Assembly (NCBI GenBank): GCA_031418455.1
Contig: JANOXJ010000221.1
Coordinates: forward strand, 7,056 to 71,055
DNA: 64,000 bases
Direction: 5' to 3'
DNA from: JANNVZ01 sp031418455
GTDB lineage: Bacteria > Bacteroidota > Bacteroidia > Flavobacteriales_D > Sanyastnellaceae
Positions 25,498 to 34,594 of the stretch are shown here, in pieces (the stretch's first letter is position 1; each line of letters starts with the position of its first letter). A model generated the notes under the pieces. That model saw only the letters and a program-made list of their open reading frames with translations, searched no databases and was not told the DNA's origin. A program made the position numbers and the translations under genes.

Positions 25498-27444
25498 TTA
25501 TTCCAGAATTTTAAATTCTGTTCTTCTGTTTTTAGCACGGCCTTGTTCAGTATCGTTGGTTTCTAACGGTGCTGTTTCGCCATAGCCTTTTGCCACTAGT
25601 TTATCAGCAGGTATTCCTTTCGATATTAAAAAATCTACCACTGCCTTTGCTCTATTGTCACTTAGCAATTGGTTAGCAGCATCAGCACCCACATTGTCCG
25701 TATGGCCGCCTATTTCTACTTTCTTTTCAGGGTTGGCCTTTAGCAATTCTGCCAATTTATTCAATTCTATTTTCGACTCTGGTTTTAAGTCGGCTTTAGC
25801 AGTTTCAAAAAATACATTTTGCAATACTATTTGCGCTCCCGGACGAAGCTTTTGCAGTTTTATGTCAAGTTGGAACGGTTCCATACTTGTATAGTTCTTA
25901 AGCGAAAAATTTTCAGAATGAAACAGGTATCCTTCCTTGTTTACATTGAGTGCATAGTCTTTTCCGCTGGGTATACAAATCAAAAATTCTCCTGTATACT
26001 GCGAGCTGTATGATTCTACTATTAGCTTTCCAGTTTCTAAATCTATCAATTCCAAATGTGCTTCAAGTTTTTTGAAACTTAACTTGTCGCTTACTGTGCC
26101 TTTAACATAAGTAACTGGTGTAGGTTGGGCCTGGGCGTACAAATCAAATTGATAAAGATCTAATCCACCAAAGCCTCCATCGCGCTCGCTGGCAAACAAT
26201 GCAAGTTTGCCATCGGCAGATACTTGTATGCTATTCTCGTTGTTAAACGTATTTATAGGGTATCCCAAATTTACAGGCGTGTCCCAATCGCCACTGGGCA
26301 ACATGCGGCTCATGAATAAATCCAGCCCACCCATACCGCTGTGTCCATTGCTGCTAAAGAACAGTGTTCTGCCATCAGGGTGAATCATTACACTTTCTTC
26401 TTCAAATATGGTGTTTACTTTTCCTGGTGCTTTGGCAGGCACACTCCATTGGCCATCGGGGCGTATGTAGCTGTAGTATATGTCTTGTTCTTTTATACCG
26501 CTTGCTGTTCTTTTTCCTCTTATGAAGTAAAGTGTTTTTCCATCGGCACAAAAACTAGGTTGACTCTCCCACGAACCGGTATTAATTCCATTGCCCAAAT
26601 TTTTTGGTGCAGACCATCCTGCTGCTACACGCGTGGAGTAAAATAAATCGCAACTGCCCACACCCTCGCGCGTGCCGCCCCAGTTGCCATCTGCTGTTTC
26701 GCATGCCGTAAAAATCATAGTAAGACCATCGGCACTTAGCGAAGGTGCTCCTTCATTTTGTGGTGTATTTATTTCTTTCACCGGCAGGCCGGTTATCCAT
26801 TTGCCATTTTCTTTTTTACTTATAAAAAAATCTTCTTGCTTGCCTTGAAATGCGTTAGCATCATTTACCAGTCGCGTGTAGAGCAGTGTGTTTTGGTCTG
26901 CAGTAAGGCATGGGTAATATTCATTGGCAGCGGTGTTTACACCTTCTCCTAAATTTTTTGGTTCAAATGGTACAGGATTTTTCAAAGCTCTTTTTGCAAA
27001 CACACAACTGGATATAAGCAATTGCGCGCGCTTTTCTTGCTGCGGGCTATCCTTAGGATATTTCATAAACTTGGTTACTGCTGCTTCGGCATCTTCATAT
27101 TTGCCTTCAGCAAAGTAGCATTCTGCCAGCATCATCCAACCTGCAGGGTAGTATGTCTCGTTTTTTGATAAAGCTTTTTTGAGTGGCTCTATGGCTTTTA
27201 CTGTTTGGCCACGCTCGTCATATATCTGCGCCAGAAAGTAATGCGCCTCCATAAATTCAGGATTTTCATTGCTCACTTCTTCCAGTAATTTTTGTGCAGC
27301 ATCATACTCAAATACTTGATAGTGCGCTCCGGCCTCTTCATATTTTTTTATAGCTTTTTTGTCTTTGGTGCTATAGGTTTTTTTTGGCTGAGCGCATGCG
27401 CCTATCGTAAGCGCTATAAGTAAAAATGTGAGGTATTGTTTCAT
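25498..27444 (-). CDS. PorE-like OmpA-family lipoprotein (TPR, beta-propeller, CRD, OmpA-C)
   Basis: The start at 27444 gives 648 residues with a lipobox (TIGAC, Cys17); an upstream in-frame ATG (27513) lacks a signal peptide and overlaps a terminator. Order: TPR repeats (~25-150); PD40/WD40-like propeller repeats (~165-440, each with SADGxxLxFxS-type strands); a carboxypeptidase-regulatory-like beta domain (~445-530); a C-terminal OmpA peptidoglycan-binding domain (~540-648, FFETAKADLKPES, GHTDNVG, NRRTEF). This order and length match P. gingivalis PorE, the outer-membrane lipoprotein that anchors the T9SS to peptidoglycan. Bacteroidota also carry paralogues with the same layout, so PorE identity is likely but not certain. 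Confidence 0.85.
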   Translation of the reverse strand: MKQYLTFLLIALTIGACAQPKKTYSTKDKKAIKKYEEAGAHYQVFEYDAAQKLLEEVSNENPEFMEAHYFLAQIYDERGQTVKAIEPLKKALSKNETYYPAGWMMLAECYFAEGKYEDAEAAVTKFMKYPKDSPQQEKRAQLLISSCVFAKRALKNPVPFEPKNLGEGVNTAANEYYPCLTADQNTLLYTRLVNDANAFQGKQEDFFISKKENGKWITGLPVKEINTPQNEGAPSLSADGLTMIFTACETADGNWGGTREGVGSCDLFYSTRVAAGWSAPKNLGNGINTGSWESQPSFCADGKTLYFIRGKRTASGIKEQDIYYSYIRPDGQWSVPAKAPGKVNTIFEEESVMIHPDGRTLFFSSNGHSGMGGLDLFMSRMLPSGDWDTPVNLGYPINTFNNENSIQVSADGKLALFASERDGGFGGLDLYQFDLYAQAQPTPVTYVKGTVSDKLSFKKLEAHLELIDLETGKLIVESYSSQYTGEFLICIPSGKDYALNVNKEGYLFHSENFSLKNYTSMEPFQLDIKLQKLRPGAQIVLQNVFFETAKADLKPESKIELNKLAELLKANPEKKVEIGGHTDNVGADAANQLLSDNRAKAVVDFLISKGIPADKLVAKGYGETAPLETNDTEQGRAKNRRTEFKILE

Positions 27445-27501
27445 GTGTGTGTTAGACCTGCTTCGCAGGCTTTGTGGTTCTTTCCAACTATCGAGCCTAA
27501 T

Positions 27502-27539
27502 GTATAAAAACAAAACAGCGCGTTTGGGTAAACGCGCTG
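27502..27539 (-). terminator. Intrinsic terminator after eno
   Basis: A perfect 10-bp stem (CAGCGCGTTT with AAACGCGCTG, 27516-27525 and 27530-27539) is followed on the minus strand by a T-rich run, 30 bp after the enolase stop. It separates carA-eno from the PorE-like gene. Confidence 0.88.
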
Positions 27540-27568
27540 CAAAGTTGTGAAGTATGTAAATGTGAAAA

Positions 27569-28855
27569 CTATGGCAAATAAGGGAAGGCTTTGCCAGGAT
27601 AAATACCTGTTTTGCCTAATTGCTCTTCTATGCGCAATAGTTGGTTGTACTTAGCTATACGGTCGCTGCGCGAGGCGCTACCGGTTTTTATTTGTCCGCA
27701 GTTTAGAGCCACAGCCAGATCAGCTATGGTGGTGTCTTCGGTTTCGCCACTGCGATGGCTCATTACACTACTGTATGAGAATTTGGTGGCCATTTGCACA
27801 GCATCTATAGTCTCAGAAAGTGTGCCTATTTGATTTACTTTTACAAGTATGGAGTTGGCTATGCCTTCATTTATACCTCTGGCAAGGCGGCTTACATTGG
27901 TTACAAATAAATCATCGCCCACTAGTTGAACCTTATCGCCCAAGGTTTCTGTCATCAGTTTCCATCCGTCCCAATCATCTTCTGCGCAGCCATCTTCTAC
28001 TGACACTATTGGGTATTTGTCGCACCATGTTTTCCAGTAGGCTACCATTTCGGCACTTGTCATTTCTTCACCGGTGCTTTCCAGTATGTATTTCTTTTTA
28101 TCTGCGTTGTAAAATTCTGTGCTTGCGCAGTCCAGTGCTATGCATATGTCTTGCCCTGGTTTGTAGCCTGCTGCTTCTATAGCTTGCATTACAAGTTCCA
28201 GAGCTTCTTCATTGCTTTTTAAATTGGGCGCAAAACCACCCTCATCGCCCACATTGGTAGCTAGTCCTTTTTTCTTAAGCACTGCTTTTAGATGATGAAA
28301 AGTTTCTACTCCCATGCGCAATGCATCGCTGAAGGTGTCAGCACCTACAGGCATTATCATAAATTCTTGCACGTCTACTTTATTGTCAGCATGTGCTCCG
28401 CCATTTATAATATTCATAAGTGGTATGGGCAATGTGTTGCTGCCTATGCCGCCCACGTAGCGGTATAGCGGCATGCCTAATGATTCTGATGCTGCTCTTG
28501 CGCAAGCAAGCGATACGCCCAGTATGGCATTGGCACCCAGTATAGCTTTGTTATCAGTGCCATCTAGGGCTATCATTACCTGGTCTATTACTGCTTGGTC
28601 ATATATGGAAGCACCGTTAAGCTCATCGTTCAAAGTGGTATTTACATTTTGTACAGCTTTGGTAACGCCTTTGCCAAGATATATGCCTTTGTCCAAATCG
28701 CGCAGCTCTACAGCCTCGTGCACTCCAGTGCTGGCACCGCTTGGCACGGCAGCACGGCCTATGTGGCCGCTGGTGGTGTACACTTCTACTTCTACAGTTG
28801 GGTTGCCTCGCGAGTCTAATATTTGTCGGCCATGAATTTTTGCAATGTTGGACAT
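27569..28855 (-). CDS. eno: Enolase
   Basis: 428 residues, the normal bacterial length. It converts 2-phosphoglycerate to phosphoenolpyruvate in the cytoplasm. Signatures: IHGRQILDSRGNPTVEVEV at the N terminus, SGASTGVHEA (substrate loop), INGGAHADNKVDVQEFMI, magnesium ligands in ALDCAST, VEDGCAEDDWDGW and VGDDLFVTN, the catalytic lysine in ILVKVNQIGTL, and the enolase signature MSHRSGETEDTTIADLAVAL. It lies 67 bp downstream of carA on the same strand, an arrangement also found in other Bacteroidota. Confidence 0.99.
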   Translation of the reverse strand: MSNIAKIHGRQILDSRGNPTVEVEVYTTSGHIGRAAVPSGASTGVHEAVELRDLDKGIYLGKGVTKAVQNVNTTLNDELNGASIYDQAVIDQVMIALDGTDNKAILGANAILGVSLACARAASESLGMPLYRYVGGIGSNTLPIPLMNIINGGAHADNKVDVQEFMIMPVGADTFSDALRMGVETFHHLKAVLKKKGLATNVGDEGGFAPNLKSNEEALELVMQAIEAAGYKPGQDICIALDCASTEFYNADKKKYILESTGEEMTSAEMVAYWKTWCDKYPIVSVEDGCAEDDWDGWKLMTETLGDKVQLVGDDLFVTNVSRLARGINEGIANSILVKVNQIGTLSETIDAVQMATKFSYSSVMSHRSGETEDTTIADLAVALNCGQIKTGSASRSDRIAKYNQLLRIEEQLGKTGIYPGKAFPYLP

Positions 28856-28922
28856 GTGTGTTTAATTTTTTTTATATGCTCAAATGGTGTTTCCATTTGT
28901 AGCGAATTATTATTTTTTCTTT

Positions 28923-30038
28923 TTACGCAGTTACTTGTTTGGCTGCTTTTATGTTTACCATAAACTGGTCAAATAAATAACGACTATCATGCGGCCCGGC
29001 ACTGGCCTCAGGGTGGTATTGCACGCTAAATACATTTTTGCTTTTAGAACGAATACCGGCAATGGTACCATCATTCAGGTGCATATGTGTTATCTCAATA
29101 TCGTGGTTGCTTTTTGCACTCTCATGCGATATTACAAAGCCATGGTTCTGACTGGTTATTTCGCACTTGCCGGTTATTAGATTTTTTATTGGGTGGTTTA
29201 TGCCGCGGTGGCCGTTAAACATTTTTTCGGTTTTTAAACTTTGCGACAATCCTATGAGTTGATGACCCAAGCAAATACCAAAGCAAGGCAAGCCTGTGTC
29301 AATGAGTGAGGCAATAAGCTGTATAGTTTCTGGCATGGCAGATGGGTCGCCAGGGCCATTACTAAACATTATTCCATCGGGCTGCCACTGCATTATTTCT
29401 TCTTTAGCAGCTGTCATGGGGAACACTTTTAAAAATGCTCCGCGCTCGGCTAAACATCGCAAAATGTTCTTTTTAACTCCAAGGTCTAATACTGCTACTT
29501 TCCAGTCTGCACCTGGCTCGCCCATGGTGTAGGCCTGCGTGCAGGCTACTTTTGACGACAATTCCAGCCCATCCATGCTGGGCACTTGGGCCAGCATAGT
29601 GGTAAGTTTATTTATATCAGTTTCTTCTGATGAGATAATGCAGTTCATGGCGCCTGCTTGCCTAATGTGGCGAACCAATGCGCGTGTATCTATTTCGCAA
29701 ATGCCTACTATTTTGTCATTTACCAAATAGTCTTGCAGAGTGCCTATGGGACCTATGCGGCTTGCTACATCCGAAAAATTTTTGATGATGATGCCTGCTA
29801 CTTTGCAATTATCTGACTCCACTTCCTGGTTATGCACACCATAGTTTCCTATATGGGCAGTAGCCATGCAGAGCACCTGGCCATAATAGCTTGGGTCGGT
29901 AAATACTTCCTGGTAGCCTGTCATAGCTGTGTTAAAAGCTATTTCGCCAGTGGTGGTGCCTATAGCACCGCAAGATTTTCCTTGAAATACTGTGCCATCG
30001 GCAAGCAGCAGAACGGTTGGTTTGGGGTCGCGTATCAT
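28923..30038 (-). CDS. carA: Carbamoyl-phosphate synthase small (glutaminase) subunit
   Basis: 371 residues, normal for CarA. The N-terminal CPSase domain has LLLADGTVFQGKSCG, GEIAFNTAMTGYQE and DPSYYGQVL. The C-terminal class I glutamine amidotransferase domain carries the nucleophile in CFGICLGHQLIGL and the His-Glu pair in VQYHPEASAGPHDSRYLF. It releases ammonia from glutamine for the large subunit CarB, which is not in the window; products feed arginine and pyrimidine synthesis. It is upstream of eno. Confidence 0.98.
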   Translation of the reverse strand: MIRDPKPTVLLLADGTVFQGKSCGAIGTTTGEIAFNTAMTGYQEVFTDPSYYGQVLCMATAHIGNYGVHNQEVESDNCKVAGIIIKNFSDVASRIGPIGTLQDYLVNDKIVGICEIDTRALVRHIRQAGAMNCIISSEETDINKLTTMLAQVPSMDGLELSSKVACTQAYTMGEPGADWKVAVLDLGVKKNILRCLAERGAFLKVFPMTAAKEEIMQWQPDGIMFSNGPGDPSAMPETIQLIASLIDTGLPCFGICLGHQLIGLSQSLKTEKMFNGHRGINHPIKNLITGKCEITSQNHGFVISHESAKSNHDIEITHMHLNDGTIAGIRSKSKNVFSVQYHPEASAGPHDSRYLFDQFMVNIKAAKQVTA

Positions 30039-30144
30039 TTCAAAGCCGCGAAAATAAACACTTTATTTGTGCCACAGTCCCATGAATTTTAAACATGTTG
30101 TTCAATAATCGCTCAGGGGCATGAATAACGTGTTGTATCATGGT

Positions 30145-30666
30145 TTAGCGTCTTATTGCGTAAATCAATTCATCCTGGTATTGGCCATTTTTGAATATGT
30201 TTTTTTCTATGGTGGCTTCTAATTTGAATCCGGTTTTTTCCAATACAATTTGCGATGCTTTGTTGTTGCCAAAAGGTCTTGCAAAAAGTCTGGTAATAGG
30301 GTAGGTCTTAAAAGCAAATTCTATCATTTGCAACACAGCCTGAGTCATTATACCACCACCCCAATATGCCTCGCCCAGCCAATAGCCTAGCTCCGCACTT
30401 TTGCAATGTATGTCAGCCTGCGGATGCACGCCTATGCCGCCTACCGCCTTGCCATCCACCTCTATAGCAAATAGGTGAATAGGTGTGTCTTTGGTGGCAA
30501 ACTGTATAAAGGCTTCAGCATTTTCTATAGTGTACGGATGCGGAAAAGCATTAGTCATAAATTGTGCAATGAGCTTGTTATTAGCATTGTTTGTCAGGCT
30601 TGCCGCATCATCTGGTGTAAATGGTCTAAGTTTAAATGCGGCTTTGTTGGTTGGCTTAGTAAACAT
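30145..30666 (-). CDS. GNAT-family N-acetyltransferase (RimJ/RimL type)
   Basis: 173 residues, cytoplasmic. FKLRPFTPDDAASLTNNAN is the usual start of RimJ/RimL-type GNAT proteins; FAIEVDGKAVGGIGV and ELGYWLGEAYWGGGIMTQAV (strand 4 and the acetyl-CoA pyrophosphate loop WGGGIMT) and NNKASQIVLEKTGFK complete the fold. It transfers acetyl from acetyl-CoA to an amine. The substrate cannot be read from sequence: a ribosomal protein N terminus, an antibiotic or a small amine are all possible. It lies 37 bp after the polysaccharide deacetylase gene on the same strand. Confidence 0.9.
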   Translation of the reverse strand: MFTKPTNKAAFKLRPFTPDDAASLTNNANNKLIAQFMTNAFPHPYTIENAEAFIQFATKDTPIHLFAIEVDGKAVGGIGVHPQADIHCKSAELGYWLGEAYWGGGIMTQAVLQMIEFAFKTYPITRLFARPFGNNKASQIVLEKTGFKLEATIEKNIFKNGQYQDELIYAIRR

Positions 30667-30703
30667 GGCATTCTAAATAATTATTTGTAAAACGCTAAGG
30701 TAA

Positions 30704-31690
30704 TTAACGCACAAATTGATTTACTAAATGCAATTGTTCTACCGAACTGCGGTCGCTGTAAAGTCCTAATCTGTTGTGTATAGTGTTGTCTGCTTTGTCT
30801 TCGGGCAATAGATAGTTAACTGCTAACTGCTGCGCATAGCCTACCTCATGCGCCAAGGCTTTTATGCGTGCATTGTACAATCCAAACGGATAGGCTATGC
30901 TGTTCACTTTGTAGCCGGTTACTTTTTCTAAGTAATTTTTACTATCCACAAGCTCCTCTTTCACTTTATCATCGCTTAGTTTGAGCAGGTTGTGGTGGGT
31001 TACACAATGGCTGCCTATTTCGACCCACTGGCTTTGGGCCATTATTTTTATTTCTTCGCCTTTCATTACTCGGCACAGGTCTTCCCAGAGCTGTTTTTGC
31101 TCTGCATCTAAATTTAGTTTGCTGCTTAGCGCATCTATAAAATTTTCTATTTGAAGCGGCAAAGCATCAAGCAATGCGTGTTGAATATGTTGCCCTGTAA
31201 GTTCATTTCTAAATTGCATGGGGCTTACTCGCTTATAAATTAGTTTTTCAAACTCCACTTCATACGGCACTTGGTGGAGTAATACACTGAGTGCATCCGG
31301 CCATAGCATGCTTTGTCCGCTAAGCCATGGTGTGCTTACAAAAAATGTAACAGGCACTTTTTCTTCTTCTATTATAGGCAGAGCGTGGCGCAGGTTATTT
31401 ATAAGGCCATCGTCAAAGGTGATGGCAAGCGAATTGGGCGCCACAGGATTGTTGAAGAATGAGCTGAGGGGCACTACATCAAATCTCTTTTTGAAATAGC
31501 GCAGTTGCTTTCTGAAATCATCGGTGCTGATGTTTCTAATATTCACATCGGTGCGCAGTTGCGGCAGCACGTTGTGATACATAATAATGGCGCTATGCGC
31601 AGGTGGAGATTTATACAGGGCTTGGTCCAAGCCCAGAGCGTAGTGGAGCGCTCGGTTATAGCGTGTTAATCTTTCTCCTAAGTGTAGCAT
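30704..31690 (-). CDS. Polysaccharide deacetylase (NodB-like, CE4)
   Basis: 328 residues. CE4 motif 1 TFDDG (91-95) gives the catalytic base Asp93 and metal ligand Asp94; motif 2 SHCVTH gives metal ligands His228 and His232. AYPFG is present at motif 3. A ~100-residue helical insertion lies between motifs 1 and 2. There is no clear signal peptide. It would deacetylate N-acetylglucosamine-type residues of a polysaccharide. Its start follows directly on the stop codon of cvfB with no gap, so expression is coupled to cvfB. Confidence 0.9.
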   Translation of the reverse strand: MLHLGERLTRYNRALHYALGLDQALYKSPPAHSAIIMYHNVLPQLRTDVNIRNISTDDFRKQLRYFKKRFDVVPLSSFFNNPVAPNSLAITFDDGLINNLRHALPIIEEEKVPVTFFVSTPWLSGQSMLWPDALSVLLHQVPYEVEFEKLIYKRVSPMQFRNELTGQHIQHALLDALPLQIENFIDALSSKLNLDAEQKQLWEDLCRVMKGEEIKIMAQSQWVEIGSHCVTHHNLLKLSDDKVKEELVDSKNYLEKVTGYKVNSIAYPFGLYNARIKALAHEVGYAQQLAVNYLLPEDKADNTIHNRLGLYSDRSSVEQLHLVNQFVR

Positions 31691-32917
31691 TTACTTTTTA
31701 TCGCCACCGGGTTCGTCTCGTCTTTTTAGCACTCGTTTTGGCGCACTGCTTGGTTCTTCGCGTGGTGCACTTGGTCGCTCTTCGCGCTTAGGCGTATCGT
31801 AGTAGCGTGGTGGTCGGCTTTCTGTTCTAGGTGTGCGTGGTGTGCGCGGTTCAAAGTCCTCTTTTGGTCTTCTTTCATCACGTTCAGGTGTTTTGTCGCG
31901 CGGTATGGAGGAGTTTCTGTTGTCAAATTCATTTACACGGCCTTTGTATTGGCGCTTGTCTACAAACTCTTTGCGCGGCTTTACTGCAGGGCGTTCCTCT
32001 AAATCTTCTGCCACAGTTTTTCTCACTTGCTTGGGCTCATCATCGCTCACCAGTTTGGTGTTTTTCCATTCTGTAGGCACTTCGCCATCCTTGTTTATTT
32101 TTATACCTAGTTTGGTAAGAATTACTTTGCCTTCTTTAAAAAGCATGCCTGCTGCTTTTTTAAATGTCTTTTTAGACATGCGCAGGCGCAGTTTTATTTC
32201 CTCAGGGTCGGTGTCGTCATTTAAGCGCGCGTAGCCATTGTTGTTCAGCAAAAAATTCATGATAGAACTTTTCGCATCTTCCAATAGGTCTAAACCTTCG
32301 CGCTGCATGCTTACTACCAGGTCTTTGCCTTCTATTTGGCGCACGTATCCTTTCACTTTTTCGCCAAAATGTAGTTTTTGCATTATTTCCTGGTCAAAAA
32401 GGGCTGCAAAGTGTTTTCCATTTACCACTACTCTGCGGCCTACATCTATTTTCTCGGCTATCATTAGTTCCACCTCATCGCCACGCTGGTAGGTCATGTC
32501 CTTGTTAAGAAGGTTGGACGATATGCGTGTGCTTCCAAACAATCTGCGGTATTCATGGTCTTCGCGCAGTATCATAAGTACCATTTGACCTGCTTCTATA
32601 GGTTCGCGCTGTTCTTTAGTAGGTATAAGTATGTCGCGCGTGGTGCCAATCTTAACAAAAGCACCCATGCTATTGGTGTTGCTGGCTTTAAGACAAGCCA
32701 TTTCGCCCACCTGCATCATAGGTAGCATGGTGGTAGCCTCTAGCTCCTGATCTTCGTTGTAAAAAGTGAATACTTCCACTTCTTCGCCTTCCTCTAGCTG
32801 CTTAGATACATCGCGCTTAGGGAGTATAACAAAATCGCGCTCATCGCCAAGCATGTAGCCGTGGTGGTTAGAGTCGTAAACCGGCAGGGTTTGAATTTTT
32901 CCTGGAATTATCTGCAT
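31691..32917 (-). CDS. cvfB: CvfB-family S1 RNA-binding protein with long disordered basic tail
   Basis: 408 residues. The first ~285 match CvfB: S1-like beta barrels (MQIIPGKIQTLPV, HHGYMLGD, FVILPKRDV, GAFVKIGTTRDILIP, VKGYVRQIEGKDLVVSMQ) and a C-terminal winged helix (LRLRMSKKTFKKAAGMLFKEG). CvfB binds RNA and influences virulence-factor and housekeeping expression in Firmicutes. The last ~120 residues are an Arg/Pro/Glu/Lys-rich tail (RTPRTPRTESRPPRYYD and similar) absent from the ~280-300-residue Firmicutes proteins, probably an added RNA-binding segment. It is coupled to the polysaccharide deacetylase gene immediately downstream. Confidence 0.9.
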   Translation of the reverse strand: MQIIPGKIQTLPVYDSNHHGYMLGDERDFVILPKRDVSKQLEEGEEVEVFTFYNEDQELEATTMLPMMQVGEMACLKASNTNSMGAFVKIGTTRDILIPTKEQREPIEAGQMVLMILREDHEYRRLFGSTRISSNLLNKDMTYQRGDEVELMIAEKIDVGRRVVVNGKHFAALFDQEIMQKLHFGEKVKGYVRQIEGKDLVVSMQREGLDLLEDAKSSIMNFLLNNNGYARLNDDTDPEEIKLRLRMSKKTFKKAAGMLFKEGKVILTKLGIKINKDGEVPTEWKNTKLVSDDEPKQVRKTVAEDLEERPAVKPRKEFVDKRQYKGRVNEFDNRNSSIPRDKTPERDERRPKEDFEPRTPRTPRTESRPPRYYDTPKREERPSAPREEPSSAPKRVLKRRDEPGGDKK

Positions 32918-32974
32918 GGCGCAAAGGTAAAGCCAAACTGCCTTGCAAACACGCTAATTGCTCAAAAGGGGTGC

Positions 32975-33562
32975 TCATTTGTGGGCATTGAGCATCCAGC
33001 CTGTAATGCTTCTTCGTGCCCGGTTAGTGGGCAATACCTCATGTTCTTTTTCGCTCAAAAAGATGGCCAAAGTGCCTTCAGACGGTGTTATGGCATGCTG
33101 CTCATGGCCCTCGCCATATATTATGAGTTGGCCGCCATCAGTGGTTTGCCATTGTGAATTAAGGTACAAAACAAACGATACTACTCTGGCTGAACCACTT
33201 TTATGCCTGTCATTATGCCGCTTATAGAAGGTGCCCGCAGGGTATTGGGTATAGTGGCATTCAAAATCGCGCAAGCCCAAGTAAAAATTTCGGTTGAGTT
33301 GTGTAATGAGCTCGTTCAGCTTTTCTATAAAAATGCGAGTATTAGGTGCCACATCGGTGGTGTCTATCCAATGTATAAAATCACCACGCTGTGCAGTGTC
33401 TATTTGAAAATTGGCGGCTTTACCAATTCCTGCTTTTTTAAAAAGAGATTGTTCCAGCAATTGGTCTATTTCATGGTTAATGCCTTGTGCTTCTGCTTGA
33501 TTTATAAAATCTGCAAAAACAAAAAATCCATTGTCTTCAAATTGCTCTAAAAAATCTTTCAT
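32975..33562 (-). CDS. 2OG-Fe(II) oxygenase (prolyl 4-hydroxylase-like)
   Basis: 195 residues, cytoplasmic. Double-stranded beta-helix with the iron triad His116-x-Asp118 (YKRHNDRH) and distal His174 (EKEHEVLP), and the 2-oxoglutarate-binding Arg184 in RRSITGW. TQYPAGTFYKRH and VLYLNSQW with DGGQLIIYG are typical of P4Hc-type enzymes. The substrate is not evident: prolyl residues of a ribosomal protein or translation factor are known for relatives. It is 57 bp upstream of cvfB, on the same strand, and opposite in direction to the SDR gene. Confidence 0.9.
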   Translation of the reverse strand: MKDFLEQFEDNGFFVFADFINQAEAQGINHEIDQLLEQSLFKKAGIGKAANFQIDTAQRGDFIHWIDTTDVAPNTRIFIEKLNELITQLNRNFYLGLRDFECHYTQYPAGTFYKRHNDRHKSGSARVVSFVLYLNSQWQTTDGGQLIIYGEGHEQHAITPSEGTLAIFLSEKEHEVLPTNRARRSITGWMLNAHK

Positions 33563-33729
33563 GCCTTGGCAAAGCTAATGGTAGGGGAAAGTAAACCTAT
33601 GCAAAAAGGTTTAATAATTGATTAGCTGCAGCACTTTATATTTTGATTATTGGCTTTATATAAATTGATTTGTAGTTGCAACTATACAAGTAGTATAACT
33701 TCGTCCCTTGTGCAATTAATTTTTATTCT

Positions 33730-34548
33730 ATGTCAAAAGTAGTATTGGTAACTGGAGCAAGCAGTGGTATAGGCCAGGCGGTAGCTGCTGTGCTTGCTGC
33801 AAAGGGCCACATAGTTTTTGGCACCAGCCGGTTTGTACAGAATGGTGTGCAGCGCAACGGATATACCATGGTGCGCATGGATGTAACGGATGAAAAGTCG
33901 GTGGCCGAATGTGTAAAATACATGATGGAAAAAAGCGGACGGTTGGATGTATTGGTGAACAATGCAGGCCTTGGTTTGGTAGGTCCTATAGAAAATATTT
34001 CGGATGCGGAGGCACGTGAAATTTTTGACACCAACGTGTTTGGGGTATTGAATGTATGCCGCGAGTGCATTAAACATTTGCGCAATGGCGGTGGCGGTTA
34101 CATCATAAACATTACCAGCATGGCTGCGCAAATTGGGTTGCCTTACAGAGGTATATACAGTGCCAGCAAATTTGCAGTGGAAGGGTTTACTGAAGCGCTA
34201 AGCATGGAGGTAAAACAGTTTGGTATAAAAGTGTGCCTTATAGAACCTGGCGATTTTAAAACCAACATAAACACCACACGCAAAGTGGTGAGTTATGTAG
34301 ATAAAAATGCCTACGGCACACAAAGTGATGATGTGCTAAACCTGGTGAACAGAGAGGTGGACAACGCAAGAACTCCGGAAGTGATAGGGTATAAAATAGA
34401 AGCGATAATAAACAACGATAAGCCAGCGCTGCGCTTTAGAGTAGCTACGCTTATGCAGCGCTTTAGCCTAACCCTCATGCGCACATTGCCTAGCAGGTTG
34501 TTTGAGAAAATGGTAATGAACCATTATAAAATTCCTACCAGGAAGTAA
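33730..34548 (+). CDS. Short-chain dehydrogenase/reductase
   Basis: 272 residues with a classical SDR Rossmann fold: cofactor motif TGASSGIG (9-16), NNAG, the catalytic Ser in NITSMAA, and the YSASK Tyr-Lys pair. TSRF after the second strand, with an Arg in the cofactor-specificity position, favours NADPH. There is no signal peptide. It would reduce or oxidise a carbonyl/alcohol on an unknown substrate. It is monocistronic between a divergent oxygenase gene and a convergent glycosyltransferase gene. Confidence 0.92.
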   Translation: MSKVVLVTGASSGIGQAVAAVLAAKGHIVFGTSRFVQNGVQRNGYTMVRMDVTDEKSVAECVKYMMEKSGRLDVLVNNAGLGLVGPIENISDAEAREIFDTNVFGVLNVCRECIKHLRNGGGGYIINITSMAAQIGLPYRGIYSASKFAVEGFTEALSMEVKQFGIKVCLIEPGDFKTNINTTRKVVSYVDKNAYGTQSDDVLNLVNREVDNARTPEVIGYKIEAIINNDKPALRFRVATLMQRFSLTLMRTLPSRLFEKMVMNHYKIPTRK

Positions 34549-34594
34549 TAACTTATTGCTGAAAATTTCTTCGCTAATTATTTTTCATGCAAGC

